64,000 bases of DNA from Brucella oryzae. Lineage in GTDB: Bacteria > Pseudomonadota > Alphaproteobacteria > Rhizobiales > Rhizobiaceae. The translations under genes and the position numbers were made by a program. The DNA lies in the NCBI GenBank assembly GCA_012103035.1, contig JAAVLL010000001.1, forward strand, positions 966,501 to 1,030,500. Direction: 5' to 3'. A model generated the notes under the pieces. The model did no database searches and was not told the origin of the DNA. It worked only from the letters and a program-made list of their open reading frames with translations. Shown here one piece after another: positions 18,430 through 30,688 of the stretch (within the stretch, counting starts at the first letter, position 1; each line of letters begins with the position of its first letter).

Positions 18430-20250
18430 ATGACTGCAGGTAAACGTGAGGCGGACGCAAACGCCGCAGAAACGCAAGAAGCGAGCAACCCACGCGAAAT
18501 GACCGGCGCTGAAATGGTCATTCAGGCTTTGATCGATCAGGGTGTGGAGAGCATCTTCGGTTATCCCGGTGGCGCCGTGCTTCCGATCTATGACGAGCTT
18601 TTCCAGCAGGACAAGGTTCAGCACGTTCTGGTCCGTCACGAGCAGGGTGCGGGACACGCTGCGGAGGGCTACGCACGTTCGACCGGCAAAGTCGGTGTGA
18701 TGCTCGTTACGTCTGGTCCGGGTGCGACCAATGCCGTCACGCCGCTGCAGGATGCCCTGATGGACTCCATTCCGCTGGTTTGCATCTCCGGTCAGGTTCC
18801 GACAACGCTGATCGGCTCCGATGCGTTTCAGGAATGCGATACGATTGGTATCACGCGCCCCTGCACCAAGCACAACTGGCTGGTAAAGGATGTCAACGAT
18901 CTGGCGCGCATCCTACACGAAGCCTTTCATGTCGCTTCCACCGGTCGTCCAGGTCCCGTTGTGGTCGATATTCCGAAGGATATCCAGTTTGCCAAGGGCA
19001 TTTATACGTCACCGGAAACTGCGCCGCGTACCAGCTACCGTCCGGTTCTCGACGGCAATGCGCAGGCAATTTCGGATGCGGTTCGTCTGCTGGTCAATGC
19101 AAAGAAGCCAGTCATCTATTCCGGCGGCGGCGTGATCAATTCCGGCCCGGCAGCTTCCCTGCTGCGCGAGCTGGTGGAGATCAGCAATTTCCCCATCACG
19201 TCAACGCTGATGGGGCTCGGCGCCTATCCGGCATCAGCTAAGAACTGGCTCGGCATGCTCGGTATGCATGGCACCTACGAAGCCAATATGACCATGCACG
19301 ATTGCGATGTCATGTTGTGCGTCGGCGCGCGTTTCGATGATCGTATAACCGGACGTCTGAATGCATTTTCTCCGAACTCGAAGAAAATCCATATCGATAT
19401 CGACCCATCATCGATCAACAAAAGCGTTCGCGTCGATGTTCCAATCATCGGCGATGTCGCGCATGTTCTGGAAGATATTGTTCGGCAATTCCGTGCCTCT
19501 GAAAAGAAGCCGGAAAAGCAGGCAATCGGCGCCTGGTGGGAGCAGATCGATCGCTGGCGCGCCCGCAATTCGCTCGCCTATGCGCCGAACAAGGACGTTA
19601 TCATGCCGCAATATGCAATTCAGCGGCTGTATGAACTGACCAAGGATCGGAAGACCTATATCACCACGGAAGTTGGCCAGCACCAGATGTGGGCCGCGCA
19701 GTTCTATGGCTTTGATGAGCCAAACCGCTGGTTGACCTCTGGTGGCCTCGGCACCATGGGGTATGGTCTGCCGGCGGCACTCGGCGTGCAGATCGCGCAC
19801 CCTGATGCGCTGGTTATCGACATTGCAGGCGATGCCTCGATCCAGATGTGCATTCAGGAAATGTCGGCTGCTATCCAGCATAATGCGCCGATCAAGATCT
19901 TCATCCTGAACAACCAGTATATGGGCATGGTGCGCCAATGGCAGCAACTGCTGCATGGTAACCGTCTGTCGCACTCTTATACCGAGGCGATGCCGGATTT
20001 CGTCAAACTGGCCGAGGCCTATGGCGCGCACGGTATTCGCTGCGACAAGCCGGGTAATCTCGATGCTGCCATTCAGGAAATGATCGACATCGACAAGCCG
20101 GTTATCTTCGATTGCCGCGTAGCAAATCTGGCCAACTGCTTCCCAATGATCCCATCAGGCAAGGCGCATAACGAAATGTTGTTGCCAGATGAAGCAACAG
20201 ATGAGGCCGTTGCCAACGCCATCGATGCCAAGGGCCGCGCGCTCGTCTGA
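18430..20250 (+). CDS. ilvB: Acetolactate synthase, large catalytic subunit
   Basis: Intact, 606 residues. It condenses two pyruvates, or pyruvate with 2-oxobutyrate, in the first common step of Val, Leu and Ile synthesis. The ThDP-activating Glu71 lies in VRHEQGAGHAAEGYARS. The C-terminal ThDP/Mg motif runs from GDASIQM to NNQYMGMVRQW, and the FAD-binding middle domain carries LGMLGMHGTYEAN. The N-terminal extension (about 25 residues) is hydrophilic. The gene lies behind the attenuator and is followed after 17 bases by the regulatory subunit. Confidence 0.97.
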   Translation: MTAGKREADANAAETQEASNPREMTGAEMVIQALIDQGVESIFGYPGGAVLPIYDELFQQDKVQHVLVRHEQGAGHAAEGYARSTGKVGVMLVTSGPGATNAVTPLQDALMDSIPLVCISGQVPTTLIGSDAFQECDTIGITRPCTKHNWLVKDVNDLARILHEAFHVASTGRPGPVVVDIPKDIQFAKGIYTSPETAPRTSYRPVLDGNAQAISDAVRLLVNAKKPVIYSGGGVINSGPAASLLRELVEISNFPITSTLMGLGAYPASAKNWLGMLGMHGTYEANMTMHDCDVMLCVGARFDDRITGRLNAFSPNSKKIHIDIDPSSINKSVRVDVPIIGDVAHVLEDIVRQFRASEKKPEKQAIGAWWEQIDRWRARNSLAYAPNKDVIMPQYAIQRLYELTKDRKTYITTEVGQHQMWAAQFYGFDEPNRWLTSGGLGTMGYGLPAALGVQIAHPDALVIDIAGDASIQMCIQEMSAAIQHNAPIKIFILNNQYMGMVRQWQQLLHGNRLSHSYTEAMPDFVKLAEAYGAHGIRCDKPGNLDAAIQEMIDIDKPVIFDCRVANLANCFPMIPSGKAHNEMLLPDEATDEAVANAIDAKGRALV

Positions 20251-20267
20251 TCCGGAGGAAAGAAATC

Positions 20268-20840
20268 ATGAATGCACAGAACCTAGCTTCCGGATCGGCC
20301 TATTTTATCGCTGCCGAAACACAAACGCCGGAAACGCACACGCTCGCCGTCCTCGTCGACAACGAACCGGGTGTCCTTGCCCGCGTGATCGGCCTTTTCT
20401 CGGGGCGTGGCTACAACATTGAAAGCCTGACGGTTTCGGAAACCGAGCATGAAAAACACTTGTCGCGCATTACAATTGTGACGCGGGGCACGCCGCATGT
20501 CCTCGACCAGATCCGCCACCAGCTGGCTCGTATTGTTCCAGTTCACCGCGTAGTCGATCTAAGCCATCGCGCTTCGGAGCTTGGTCATGACCGTCCGGTT
20601 GAGCGTGAACTGGCGCTGGTGAAGGTCGCCGGCAAAGGCGAGGCAAGGGCGGAAACGCTTCGTCTTGCCGATGCGTTCAAGGCGAAGGTGGTCGACGCAA
20701 CGACAGATCATTTCATTCTGGAGATTACCGGAAAGACCGCCAAGATTGATCAGTTTATCTCGATCATGAAGCCGCTCGGACTGGTTGAAACCTGCCGCAC
20801 GGGTGTCGCTGCCATGAATCGTGGTCCAGAAAGTATGTAA
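20268..20840 (+). CDS. ilvN: Acetolactate synthase, small regulatory subunit
   Basis: Intact, 190 residues. It has an N-terminal ACT domain (HTLAVLVDNEPGVLARVIGL, GRGYNIESLTVSETEH) that binds valine for feedback control and a C-terminal ALS_ss domain (VERELALVKVAGKGEARAET, DHFILEITGKTAKIDQFI). A strong GGAGGAAAG precedes the ATG. It forms the holoenzyme with the product of ilvB. The symbol ilvH is used for the same gene in some genomes. Confidence 0.96.
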   Translation: MNAQNLASGSAYFIAAETQTPETHTLAVLVDNEPGVLARVIGLFSGRGYNIESLTVSETEHEKHLSRITIVTRGTPHVLDQIRHQLARIVPVHRVVDLSHRASELGHDRPVERELALVKVAGKGEARAETLRLADAFKAKVVDATTDHFILEITGKTAKIDQFISIMKPLGLVETCRTGVAAMNRGPESM

Positions 20841-20873
20841 GCTTCCAATCAAAATCGATACAATATCATTGAT

Positions 20874-20907
20874 AACCGGTACAATGTTTCGATTGTGCCG
20901 GTTTTTA
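20874..20907 (+). terminator. Terminator of the ilvBN operon
   Basis: The arms AACCGGTACAAT and ATTGTGCCGGTT pair over 12 positions with one T-G wobble around a GTTTCG loop, followed by a T run. It sits 34 bases after the ilvN stop. Confidence 0.75.
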
Positions 20908-20943
20908 TTAAGCTAATTTGTCCCTATAAACTGGGGCTGTCAC

Positions 20944-21542
20944 ATGTCTGTTGAAATTTTTCTGGCACTTCTTGTCTTCGCCTTCGTCTCGTCCGTTACG
21001 CCGGGGCCAAACAATCTGATGCTTCTAGCGTCGGGCGTAAACTTCGGTTTCCGCCGTACGATTCCGCATATGCTGGGGATCGGTGTAGGCTTTTCATATT
21101 GTTGCTGGCGATTGGTTTTGGTCTTGGCACTTTGATCGAAACTGCGCCGTCATTCTATGCCGCGCTGAAATTTGCTGGTGGCGCCTATATGCTTTATCTC
21201 GCTTGGAAAATTGCCATGTCGCGTTCTATCGGAGAGGCAAAACACGGCGATAAAAGCAAGCCAATGACCTTCTTTCAGGCCGCGGCCTTCCAATGGGTCA
21301 ATCCGAAAGCATGGGTGATGGCGATCACTGGAATTGCCACCTATGCCAGCCATGACAACTATTATGTCGCGGTATTTCTGGTCAGCGCCGCCTTTGCGAT
21401 TGTGAATTTGCCGAGCGTTTCGGTCTGGGCAGGATTTGGCACATTGCTGCGCAACTGGCTTTCCGATCCTGTTCGTTTGAAATGGTTCAATTTTATCATG
21501 GCCTTGCTGCTCGTCTTGAGCCTGTGGCCGATGCTGAAATAA
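20944..21542 (+). CDS. LysE family amino-acid exporter (one frame break)
   Basis: About 200 residues with roughly six hydrophobic helices. The N-terminal FVSSVTPGPNNLMLLASGVN is the family signature. Other helices include FGLGTLIETAPSFYAALKFA, GGAYMLYLAWKIAM and FNFIMALLLVLSLWPMLK, and FQWVNPKAWVMAITG is also typical. The frame breaks near 21095. LysE-type transporters export amino acids or their analogues. Placement between ilvBN and a threonine dehydratase-like gene hints at amino-acid balance, but the substrate is unknown. Confidence 0.88.
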
Positions 21543-21555
21543 GGGTGAAGGGCTA

Positions 21556-22517
21556 ATGAGTAACCAGCTTCCAACTTATGATGATGTGGTTTCTGCCGCA
21601 AAGCAGATCGAAGGTTACGCGCACCATACGCCGGTATTCACATCGCCAACTATCGACCGCGAAACCGGCGCACAGTTCTTTTCAAATGCGAGAATTTCCA
21701 GCGCATCGGTGCCTTCAAGTTTCGCGGTGCTTTCAATGCCCTGTCGCGGTTCACGGATGAGCAGAAGGCGCGAGGTGTACTGGCTTTTCGTCTGGTAACC
21801 ACGCACAGGCGATAGCACTCGCAGCAAAACTGCTCGGCATTGGCGCGACCATCATCATGCCTGAGGATGCGCCGCAAGCGAAACTTGATGCAACGCGAGG
21901 CTATGGAGCGAAGGTTGTCACCTATAACCGCTATGAAGAAGACCGCGATGTGATCTCGAAGCGTCTGGCCGAAGAGGGTGGGCTGACGCTCATTCCACCG
22001 TTCAATCATCCCGATATCATTGCCGGACAGGGAACCGCCGCCAAGAGCTGATTGAGGAAACCGGGCCTCTTGATGCATTGTTCGTTTGTCTCGGCGGTGG
22101 TGGTCTGCTTGCAGGTTCGGCACTTGTGGCGAAAGCCTTGTCGCCGGGCTGTGATGTCTACGGCGTGGAGCCGGCGGCGGAAATGACGGTCAGCAATCGT
22201 TCCGCTCTGGCAAGATAGTCCATATCGACGTGCCGAAGACACTGGCGGACGGCGCGCAGACGCAAGCTCTTGGAGACATGACCTTTGCCATTATCCGCGA
22301 AACCGTTCGCGATATTCTGTCCGTCAGCGACGATGAACTGGTTGAAGGCATGAGATTCTTCGCCAGTCGGATGAAAATGGTGGTCGAGCCTACGGGTTGC
22401 CTCGCTTTTGCTGGTGCACGCCAGATGGCATCGATACTAAGTGGCAAGCGGGTAGGGGTAATCGTCAGCGGTGGCAATGTCGATATGGAAAAATTAGCGA
22501 TGCTAGCCAGTCAATAG
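21556..22517 (+). CDS. PLP-dependent threonine/serine dehydratase family enzyme (several frame breaks)
   Basis: About 322 residues. It starts MSNQLPTYDDVVSAAKQIEG; the corrected frame gives FKCENFQRIGAFKFRGAFNA, whose FKFRGA holds the PLP-binding Lys. SSGNHAQAIALAAKLLG contacts the cofactor phosphate, followed by the GGGGL loop (VCLGGGGLLAGSALVAK) and the closing MVVEPTGCLAFAGARQM and VGVIVSGGNVDM. It lacks the C-terminal ACT domain of biosynthetic IlvA, so it is a catabolic threonine dehydratase, serine racemase or hydroxyaspartate ammonia-lyase. Sequence alone does not separate these. Breaks are near 21680, 21780, 22045 and 22190. The start lies 13 bases after the LysE gene. Confidence 0.85.
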
Positions 22518-22558
22518 ATGGCAGCGGCTGGAGGCGTCTCCTCGGCCGCTGCCTATCT
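22516..22558. terminator. Convergent hairpin between the dehydratase and dsbB genes
   Basis: A long stem AGAT-GGCAGCGGC (22516-22528) pairs with GCCGCTGCC-TATCT (22545-22558), with an inner GGAG/CTCC. It fills the whole space between two convergent stop codons. No strong T tail is present, so the terminator role is inferred from position. Confidence 0.55.
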
Positions 22559-22559
22559 G

Positions 22560-23158
22560 TCATTTGAGCAGGGCATAGCCAAAGGTGTGACATTCGTTGA
22601 GGCCGCACTGGACGCCAACCGACACGAAATTAATCACGCCAATCACTATCACATACAAGCTTAACACCGCAGCAAATGCGCGTAGCAGCGGCGACTGTGT
22701 CAGAGATTTTGCTGTAATTGCGGGTTGCCGCCCCAGATGATCAGTTGAAATGCGAAGGCAACCAAAAGTGCCACTGCAATGAGAATTGACCAGACTGGCA
22801 GATGGAGACCAAAGACCGTGCTGCCAATGTATGCATGCCCGGGGCGTGGATAGATATCGAGCAATGTCTGTCGTACTGATATGATCAGTAGGAACAGTGA
22901 GAAAATCATGCTCAAGCCCGTATTGCGGTATGAATAGCCGTGCCGGAACTGAAGCATAATGCCAAAGCAAACGCCCAACATCGCGAGACGCTGTAGAAGG
23001 CATAGCGGACAAGGCAATTCGCCATCGACGTATTGGAGTGTCATGGCAGCTGTAAGAATGGCCGCAATGGTTGCCATCATACCCAGAAGATAGAGGGAGA
23101 GCAGGGTAATGGATGTCCTTCGTTCAGCTGTGCCAAAGTCTAGATTGAAAGCGCTCAT
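22560..23158 (-). CDS. dsbB: Disulfide bond formation protein B family (one frame break)
   Basis: About 199 residues with four transmembrane helices. The first redox pair is in ELPCPLCLLQRLAM, a CxxC motif with the conserved QR that binds quinone. The second pair is in VQCGLNECHTFGY at the C-terminus. The frame breaks near 22710, between IIWGGNPQLQ and KSLTQSPLLRAF. Start at ATG 23158 with GGAG about eight bases upstream. It would reoxidise a periplasmic thiol oxidase using quinone. It overlaps the upstream small membrane protein gene by four bases. Confidence 0.85.
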
Positions 23159-23405
23159 GCTGCTTCTCCATGAGGTTCCTGATTTGTAACGAAAGCAAAA
23201 GAGAATTGTCGTTGCCATGGTTGGTCGATAATACGCGTCTGAATCCATGGCATTCTGAAACCATATTCGGGGCTGTATATTTCCCATAGAAATTGTTTAA
23301 CAGCTAATGATAGGCAAATTATAATAAGGAATATTGCGATGGTTGGACGTCCAAACCATCCAATAATTAATGAAATTGCCAATACAAAAAAGTAACAAGC
23401 ATCAT
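23155..23405 (-). CDS. Small membrane protein next to DsbB, DUF5993-like (one frame break)
   Basis: About 83 residues. The ATG at 23405 has an excellent AAGGAG; the frame joins if the A6 run at 23386-23391 is A7. The result starts MMLVTFFVLAISLIIGWFGR and continues with a second helix (AIFLIIICLSLAVKQFLW). A polar tail ends EPHGEAA and overlaps the dsbB start (ATGA). The size, the WxGR after helix 1 and the pairing with a DsbB gene match what I recall of DUF5993. It is probably an accessory to the DsbB protein; no activity is known. Confidence 0.65.
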
Positions 23406-23626
23406 TATGGTGCTCCTTTATAGTGGTAATAATAATGTAACTTCGTTAATTCATAGTGAATTTTACTGCGGTGAGTTTTCATATTAGTTTATTGAATTTG
23501 ATTAATATTGTTAATTAGGTATACTTAAATTTTTATGCGTATCCTATATATTGGGTTTGTGGCTTTGATGCTGTTTTGTTCTCCTATTTCACTTGTTTTA
23601 ACCGACGAATCTTGTCTGAACGGAGC

Positions 23627-24742
23627 ATGCAGTTTTCACCGAAGCAGAATCAGGCTTTGACGGCAGTCAGCAAGTGGCTGAAGGAGAGGCAATCCCCAAT
23701 CTTCAGGTTGTTCGGCTATGCCGGTACGGGCAAGACGACGCTCGCCCGCTATTTCGCCGAGCATGTGGATGGGGATGTGCAATTTGCCGCCTTCACTGGA
23801 AAGGCAGCACAGGTTTTGCGCTCGAAAGGTGCGAGTAATGCCCGCACGCTTCATTCGCTGATCTATCGTCCGCGCGGCGAAGAGGCGATTGAAGATGAAG
23901 CCACCGGCAAGACTTCCATTGCGCCGACTTTTCGCTTAACCGACAAAGCCCTGTCGCAAAAGCGGCGATGATCGTCGTGGACGAATGTTCCATGGTCGAT
24001 GAAGCGCTGGGACGGGATCTGATGAGTTTCGGCACTCCCATCCTCGTTCTTGGTGATCCAGGACAATTACCTCCCATTTCCGGCGGGGGTTTTACGGAAC
24101 ACGAACCGGATTATCTCCTGACCGAGATTCATCGTCAGGCACAGGACAATCCGATCATTCGTATGGCGCTCGATGTGCGGGAAGGGCGTGAACTTCCCTA
24201 TGGGGACTATGGTGCCGCAAAGGTCATCGGAAAAGGCGACGTCAATCAGGAAATGGTGCTGTCTGCCGATCAGGTACTCGTCGGCACCAATCGAACGCGA
24301 CGCCGCTATAACCAGCGTCTTCGGGAGTTAAAGGGTTTACTGCGGATTACCCGCAGGCCGGTGACAAACTGGTCTGCCTGCGCAACGATCCTGCGAAGGG
24401 GCTTCTCAATGGCTCGCTTTGGAAGGTGATGACCTCGTCCAAGGAGACGGTGAAGCCAGGCATCAATCTTCTGGTTACACCCGAGGACGATGATCGCGGT
24501 GTGGCGAAGATCAAGCTGCTCAAAGCGCAGTTCGAAGATCCCGATAGTGAAATTCCGTGGCAGACCAAGAAGCGCTACGACGATTTCGATTATGGTTATG
24601 CCTTGACCGTGCACAAAGCGCAGGGCTCCCAATGGGACGAGGTCGTGCTTTTGATGAAAGTTTCGCGTTTCGCGATACGCGTGAGCGGTGGCTTTATACA
24701 GCGATCACTCGTGCGGCCGAACGTCTGACGATAGTTAAATAA
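23627..24742 (+). CDS. RecD/Dda-like ATP-dependent DNA helicase (several frame breaks)
   Basis: About 371 residues. Superfamily 1B motifs appear in order: Walker A RLFGYAGTGKTTLARYFAE, motif Ia FAAFTGKAAQVLRSKG, Walker B MIVVDECSMVDEALG, motif III PILVLGDPGQLPPI, and the C-terminal YALTVHKAQGSQWDEVV with TRERWLYTAITRAAERL. Breaks are near 23945, 24330, 24415 and 24650. The ATG chosen (23627) starts MQFSPKQNQAL and has GGAG just upstream. It lacks the extended N-terminal region of RecD2, resembling the short phage-Dda-like form widespread in alphaproteobacteria. It ends head-on with the next gene, with no gap. Confidence 0.85.
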
Positions 24743-25140
24743 TTATTCGTCTGCGGGTCGGGCGCTGAGCCATTCCCATGCTTCGTTTTCCTCGTCCGCT
24801 TCGAATGCGCGAAGTTCTATCGATAGAAAAGGCTGCATAAGCGTTATGCTGGCTTGAATCCACAAAGGGCCGCCGACGATTGCATAATGACGGAGCTTTT
24901 GAGAGATTTTGAACGCATGGAGAGCATGCTTTCCGAAAACGCCGCCGTCCAGTCGACCCCCTCATAACCAGTGAGACGGATCAGAAGATCGATTTCTTCA
25001 TGCGTTTCATAGGCCGCGTCGAGAAGTCCGTAGAGATTCTCCAATGACGCATCATCAAGATGCCCTTCAATTGCAAACGCGAAAACATCGCCCCGATTGG
25101 TTGGAATGCGGCGAATGACGGGTATGTCATCATTTCGCAT
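24743..25140 (-). CDS. SpoIIAA/STAS-like protein (one frame break)
   Basis: About 132 residues. It begins MRNDDIPVIRRIPTNRGD and has the pattern of the SpoIIAA-like (STAS-related) family: FAFAIEGHLDDASLENLYGL, EIDLLIRLTGYEGVDW, RHYAIVGGPLWIQASI, then IELRAFEADEENEAWEWL. These small cytosolic proteins bind lipids or act as modulators; the role here is unknown. The frame breaks near 24900, after SMRSKSLK. It is convergent with the helicase and its stop abuts the helicase stop. Confidence 0.75.
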
Positions 25141-25353
25141 TGTAGACCTCCGTAATTGATCTGTTTTAAACGCCGATGCAGGGACAAAGGTTGCGATTAC
25201 ACCGTAAATTGATGCGAGCTTGAAAGCCCTGCAAACCCAGTTTGTTACAAGCGGATTTCACAGTTGGGGATTGCAGTTGCAGTATGACAGCAAAATACTC
25301 ACATTTTTCCGGAACAGGCGTTATAAAGCGGAATATTCATCCGGGAGTCTTCA

Positions 25354-26089
25354 ATGCCTGCGAAATTATCGGTCAATCTTAATGCCATTGCGATGCTGCG
25401 TAACAGGCGCGATTTGCCTTGGCCAAGTGTTACCGGTCTGGGTCAGCTGCTCTTATTGCCGGTGCCGCTGGTTTGACTGTTCACCCGCGTCCCGATCAGC
25501 GTCACATCCGGTTTTCTGATCTGGGGATATTCGCGCTCTGATTGATGATGAGTTTCCGCAGGCAGAGTTCAATATCGAAGGCTTTCCGAGCGAGGCCTTT
25601 CTCGATTTGGTAGAAAAGCATCAGCCTGAGCAGGTAACGCTTGTGCCTGATGATCCAACGCAGGCGACATCCGACCATGGCTGGGACTTCGTGTCGAAAG
25701 CTGATTTTCTAGCTCCGGTCGTGGCCCGGCTTAAAGCCGGTGGAATGCGAGTGTCGCTATTCGCTGACCCTGATCCGGTAGGCTACGAACTTGCTAAGGC
25801 TACTGGTGCGGATCGTGTGGAGCTCTATACGGGTCCCTATGGTGCAACCTATGATGACCCGGCTGCTGCAGCGCGTGAACTGGATCGATTGGAAAAGGCG
25901 GCAAACGCGGCTACAGCGTTGGGGCTAGACGTCAATGCAGGACACGATTTGACGGTAGAAAACTTGCCTGCGCTGGTGAAACGTATTCCGAGGTTGAGCG
26001 AAGTTTCCATTGGACATGGATTGACAGCCGATGCACTGATGTATGGGATGCCGCTAACGGTCAGCCGCTACATCGCGGCACTGACGTAA
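25354..26089 (+). CDS. pdxJ: Pyridoxine 5'-phosphate synthase (frame breaks)
   Basis: About 245 residues. It starts [20 protein letters not shown], the usual PdxJ N-terminus. Broken pieces between 25420 and 25560 carry [14 protein letters not shown]. The clean part has [65 protein letters not shown] and the phosphate-binding [16 protein letters not shown]. It makes pyridoxine 5'-phosphate from 3-amino-1-hydroxyacetone phosphate and deoxyxylulose 5-phosphate. A short palindrome ACTGACGT/ACGTCAGT (26080-26098) overlaps the stop but has no T tail. Confidence 0.92.
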
Positions 26090-26454
26090 CACGTCAGTCA
26101 ATGCGCTCAATGCATGGCTTAAATTGCAGCTGTGCAAAAGTGCATTTGCATTCGGGTCAAGCAGGCTTTAGGCGTCCGCCACTAATTATATGCGTTGGGG
26201 GCGCGCAGGATCGTATGAGGGAAGCATTGAAGCAGTTTTCCGACGTCCGCTTTCCGCGCCGAGGCAATTCAACAGTTATTGCATTCGGACGGATTGCCAC
26301 CTCAATCGATGCAATATCTATGATTAAAAGTGATTTGGGCAAAGGTGCGGCCACGATGCTGCAATTCGCAATTTTGCGAATACACTCATTATTTCAATTT
26401 TGTCCCCAGTAATTCCAGCCAGAACCGTTTCAGGAAGTTGCGAGGTGCCGGCAC
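26090..26454. other. Gap between pdxJ and kup
   Basis: About 365 bases. Open frames here (one of 103 codons on the plus strand) have no recognisable domain, no convincing ribosome site and Cys/Arg-rich noise composition. I see no gene; it presumably holds the kup promoter. Confidence 0.5.
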
Positions 26455-28409
26455 ATGAGCGGCGAGCTAAATGGTAATGACACACCGGTACAGGCCGCTA
26501 TGCCCGCCGTCGGCGTTCCTGAGAGCGTCGCTTTTGCTGAAGATGCCGAGCAGCACAACGAGAGCATGAAGACACTGGTGCTTGGAGCGCTGGGCGTCGT
26601 TTATGGTGACATCGGCACGAGCCCAATCTATGCTTTTCGCGAAGCTCTCCATGCGGCGGCGAGTGACGGCATTCTCGCCCGTAGTGACATTCTGGGTGTG
26701 GTGTCGCTCATCTTCTGGGCGCTGACACTGGTCGTTACGATCAAGTATGTTTTGTTTGTGCTGCGTGCCGATAACAATGGTGAAGGCGGTATTCTCTCGC
26801 TGATGGCCCTTGTCAGAAGTGCATTGAAGGAAGGCCGGACCTGATACTTGGGGTGGGAATTTGCGGAGCGGCATTGTTCTTTGGCGATGCAGTTATTACA
26901 CCTGCAATTTCGGTTCTGTCTGCAATGGAAGGCCTTGAGATCGTCGCTCCAGATCTCACGCCGTTTGTGGTTCCTATAACAGTCGTTATTCTCGTGACGT
27001 TGTTTTCGGTGCAGAAATTGGGCACGGGCAAGGTTGCCATCGTCTTCGGACCGATTATGGCTTTGTGGTTTCTGGCGCTGGGCGCGTCGGGACTCTGGCA
27101 TATTTTCGATGACCCCACAGTGATGATGGCGCTCAATCCCTATTACGCGGTGCGCTTTCTGACGGTTAGTCCTGGTGTGGCGTTCATCACGGTTGGCGCC
27201 GTGTTCCTCGCGATGACCGGTGCCGAAGCTCTCTACGCCGATCTCGGACATTTCGGACGCAAGCCGATTGTACGTGCGTGGCTGTGGATCGTGTTCCCAT
27301 GTCTGTTGCTCAACTATTTTGGACAAGCTGCATTTATCCTGTCGCATGGTGAAGCCGCAGCATTGCCGTTCTTCCAGATGATGCCGAGCTTTGCGCTTTG
27401 GCCTATGGTCCTGCTGGCCACGGCGGCGACTGTGATAGCCAGCCAGGCGGTTATTACTGGCGCTTATTCGGTGGCGCGTCAGGCTGTTCAGCTCAACATT
27501 CTGCCGCGTCTTGAAATTCAGCACACTTCGGAAAAACTGCACGGCCAAATCTATATTCCGCGCGTTAACCTGCTTTTGGGGCTGGCGGTGGTCATTCTTG
27601 TGCTCGGGTTCGAGAAATCCAGTAATCTGGCTGCAGCATATGGCATTGCGGTCACCGGCAACATGCTGGTCACCACAGTTCTGCTCTATATCGTTATGAC
27701 CCGCATCTGGAACTGGCGAGTGAGCCGCGCCCTGCCGATTATTCTGGGTTTTCTCGTCATTGATATGATGTTCTTTAGTGCGAACATCATCAAGGTTCAT
27801 GAGGGCGGCTGGGCTTCAATTGGTATCGCGATCGTACTCGTTCTCATCATGTGGACGTGGGTACGTGGGACGCGGCATCTCTTTCACAAGACCCGCAAGG
27901 CTGAAGTTCCGCTTGATCTCATCGTCCAGCAAATGACCAAACGCCCTCCGACTATTGTGCCGGGCACAGCCGTATTCCTGACTGGCGACCCCAAAAGCGC
28001 TCCGACGGCGCTCATGCACAGTCTGAAACATTACAAGGTTTTGCATGAGAACAATGTCATACTGACGGTCGTGACCGCATCGAAGCCATGGGTTTCAAGC
28101 GCCGACCGCGCGCGTGTTTCGCAATATAATGAGCGTTTCATGCAGGTGACGCTGACCTTCGGCTACATGCAGCAGCCGAATATTCCGCGCGCTCTCGGCA
28201 TTTGTCGCAAGCTTGGCTGGAAGTTCGATATCATGACGACGTCGTTCTTCCTGTCGCGCCGGTCGCTCAAGGCTTCGGCCCATTCCGGTCTGCCGCTCTG
28301 GCAGGACAAGCTGTTCATCCTGCTCGCGCGAACGGCGTCGGACGCGACCGAATATTTCCAGATTCCGACTGGCCGTGTGGTGGAAATCGGAACGCAGGTG
28401 AATTTGTAA
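26455..28409 (+). CDS. kup: Kup-type potassium uptake transporter (one frame break)
   Basis: About 651 residues. After a hydrophilic 35-residue start comes the family signature [19 protein letters not shown]. About twelve helices follow, including [59 protein letters not shown] and [19 protein letters not shown] cytoplasmic C-terminal domain runs from about 27880 to [10 protein letters not shown]. It is a proton-coupled low-affinity K+ importer. One break near 26844 separates the first 130 residues. A terminator follows the stop. Confidence 0.95.
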
Positions 28410-28433
28410 ACCCTTCTGTACCGATCATTTTAA

Positions 28434-28466
28434 AGAGCGCTTTCCCGGTGTCGGGAAGGCGCTTTT
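28434..28466 (+). terminator. Terminator after kup
   Basis: AGCGC-TTTCCCG and CGGGAA-GGCGCT form a two-part stem around GTGT, followed by TTTT, 25 bases after the kup stop. Confidence 0.75.
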
Positions 28467-28564
28467 AAATTCTTATATCGATGAAAACTAATCATGCATT
28501 GGGCAGCGGTAATTTTGAGAACATGCTTGACCGGTGACGAAACAATAATTATGAATTAGGAACC

Positions 28565-28578
28565 GTACCGTACGGTAC
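28565..28578. promoter_or_regulatory. Palindromic operator upstream of the TetR gene
   Basis: GTACCGTACGGTAC is a perfect 14-bp palindrome lying 19 bases before the GTG start of the TetR-family gene, where autoregulatory TetR operators are usually found. The repressor assignment is inference from position and symmetry. Confidence 0.6.
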
Positions 28579-28597
28579 AAGGTGGAGGAAGAGGCCC

Positions 28598-30310
<1,713 letters not shown>

Positions 30311-30394
30311 GATCAGGGAGGTTCAGGTTCTGGTTGCCTGCAAATGACGCAAACGCCAGAGCCGGAATATCATCTGATTTTGGAATTCTACGAA

Positions 30395-30431
30395 GCATGA
30401 AAAGAGGGGCGTTTCTTGCGCCCCTTCATGC
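30395..30431 (+). terminator. Terminator after ilvC
   Basis: Inner stem GGGGCG/CGCCCC (30406-30411, 30419-30424) with outer GCATGA/TCATGC (30395-30400, 30426-30431), about 85 bases after the ilvC stop. The rest of 30311-30688 is AT-richer and shows no other feature I can support; it should contain the promoter of the aminotransferase gene. Confidence 0.65.
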
Positions 30432-30688
30432 ATAGTGCGTCATGACGGGATCCGCCGCGAGCATATAGCGAACGAAAAGAACCCAAATTCGGCGCCAGTT
30501 TTTTCGTTTCGTGCACTTTGAAGGCCAAAACAATTCCGAATATCTTTATTCCATAGAAGCATGGGAAAAGCTGTTCTCGTCTGCTGAAAAGTGCGCTAGA
30601 GCTTCACATCCAGTAGCCAAGTTTTGAGGAGACTTAGCTATTACAAGTTCCGTAAAATGTACGGATAGTCTAATTGAGGAGATTTCCC

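Noticed and set aside
26080..26098. ACTGACGT/ACGTCAGT palindrome as a terminator of pdxJ
   Set aside because: It overlaps the stop codon but has no T tail; it may be chance or an operator.
26101..26412. 103-codon frame between pdxJ and kup
   Set aside because: No domain, noise-like composition and no good ribosome site.
26628..27800. 390-codon frame on the minus strand
   Set aside because: It lies entirely antisense to kup, is rich in Arg, His and Gln as expected for a shadow frame, and has no domain.
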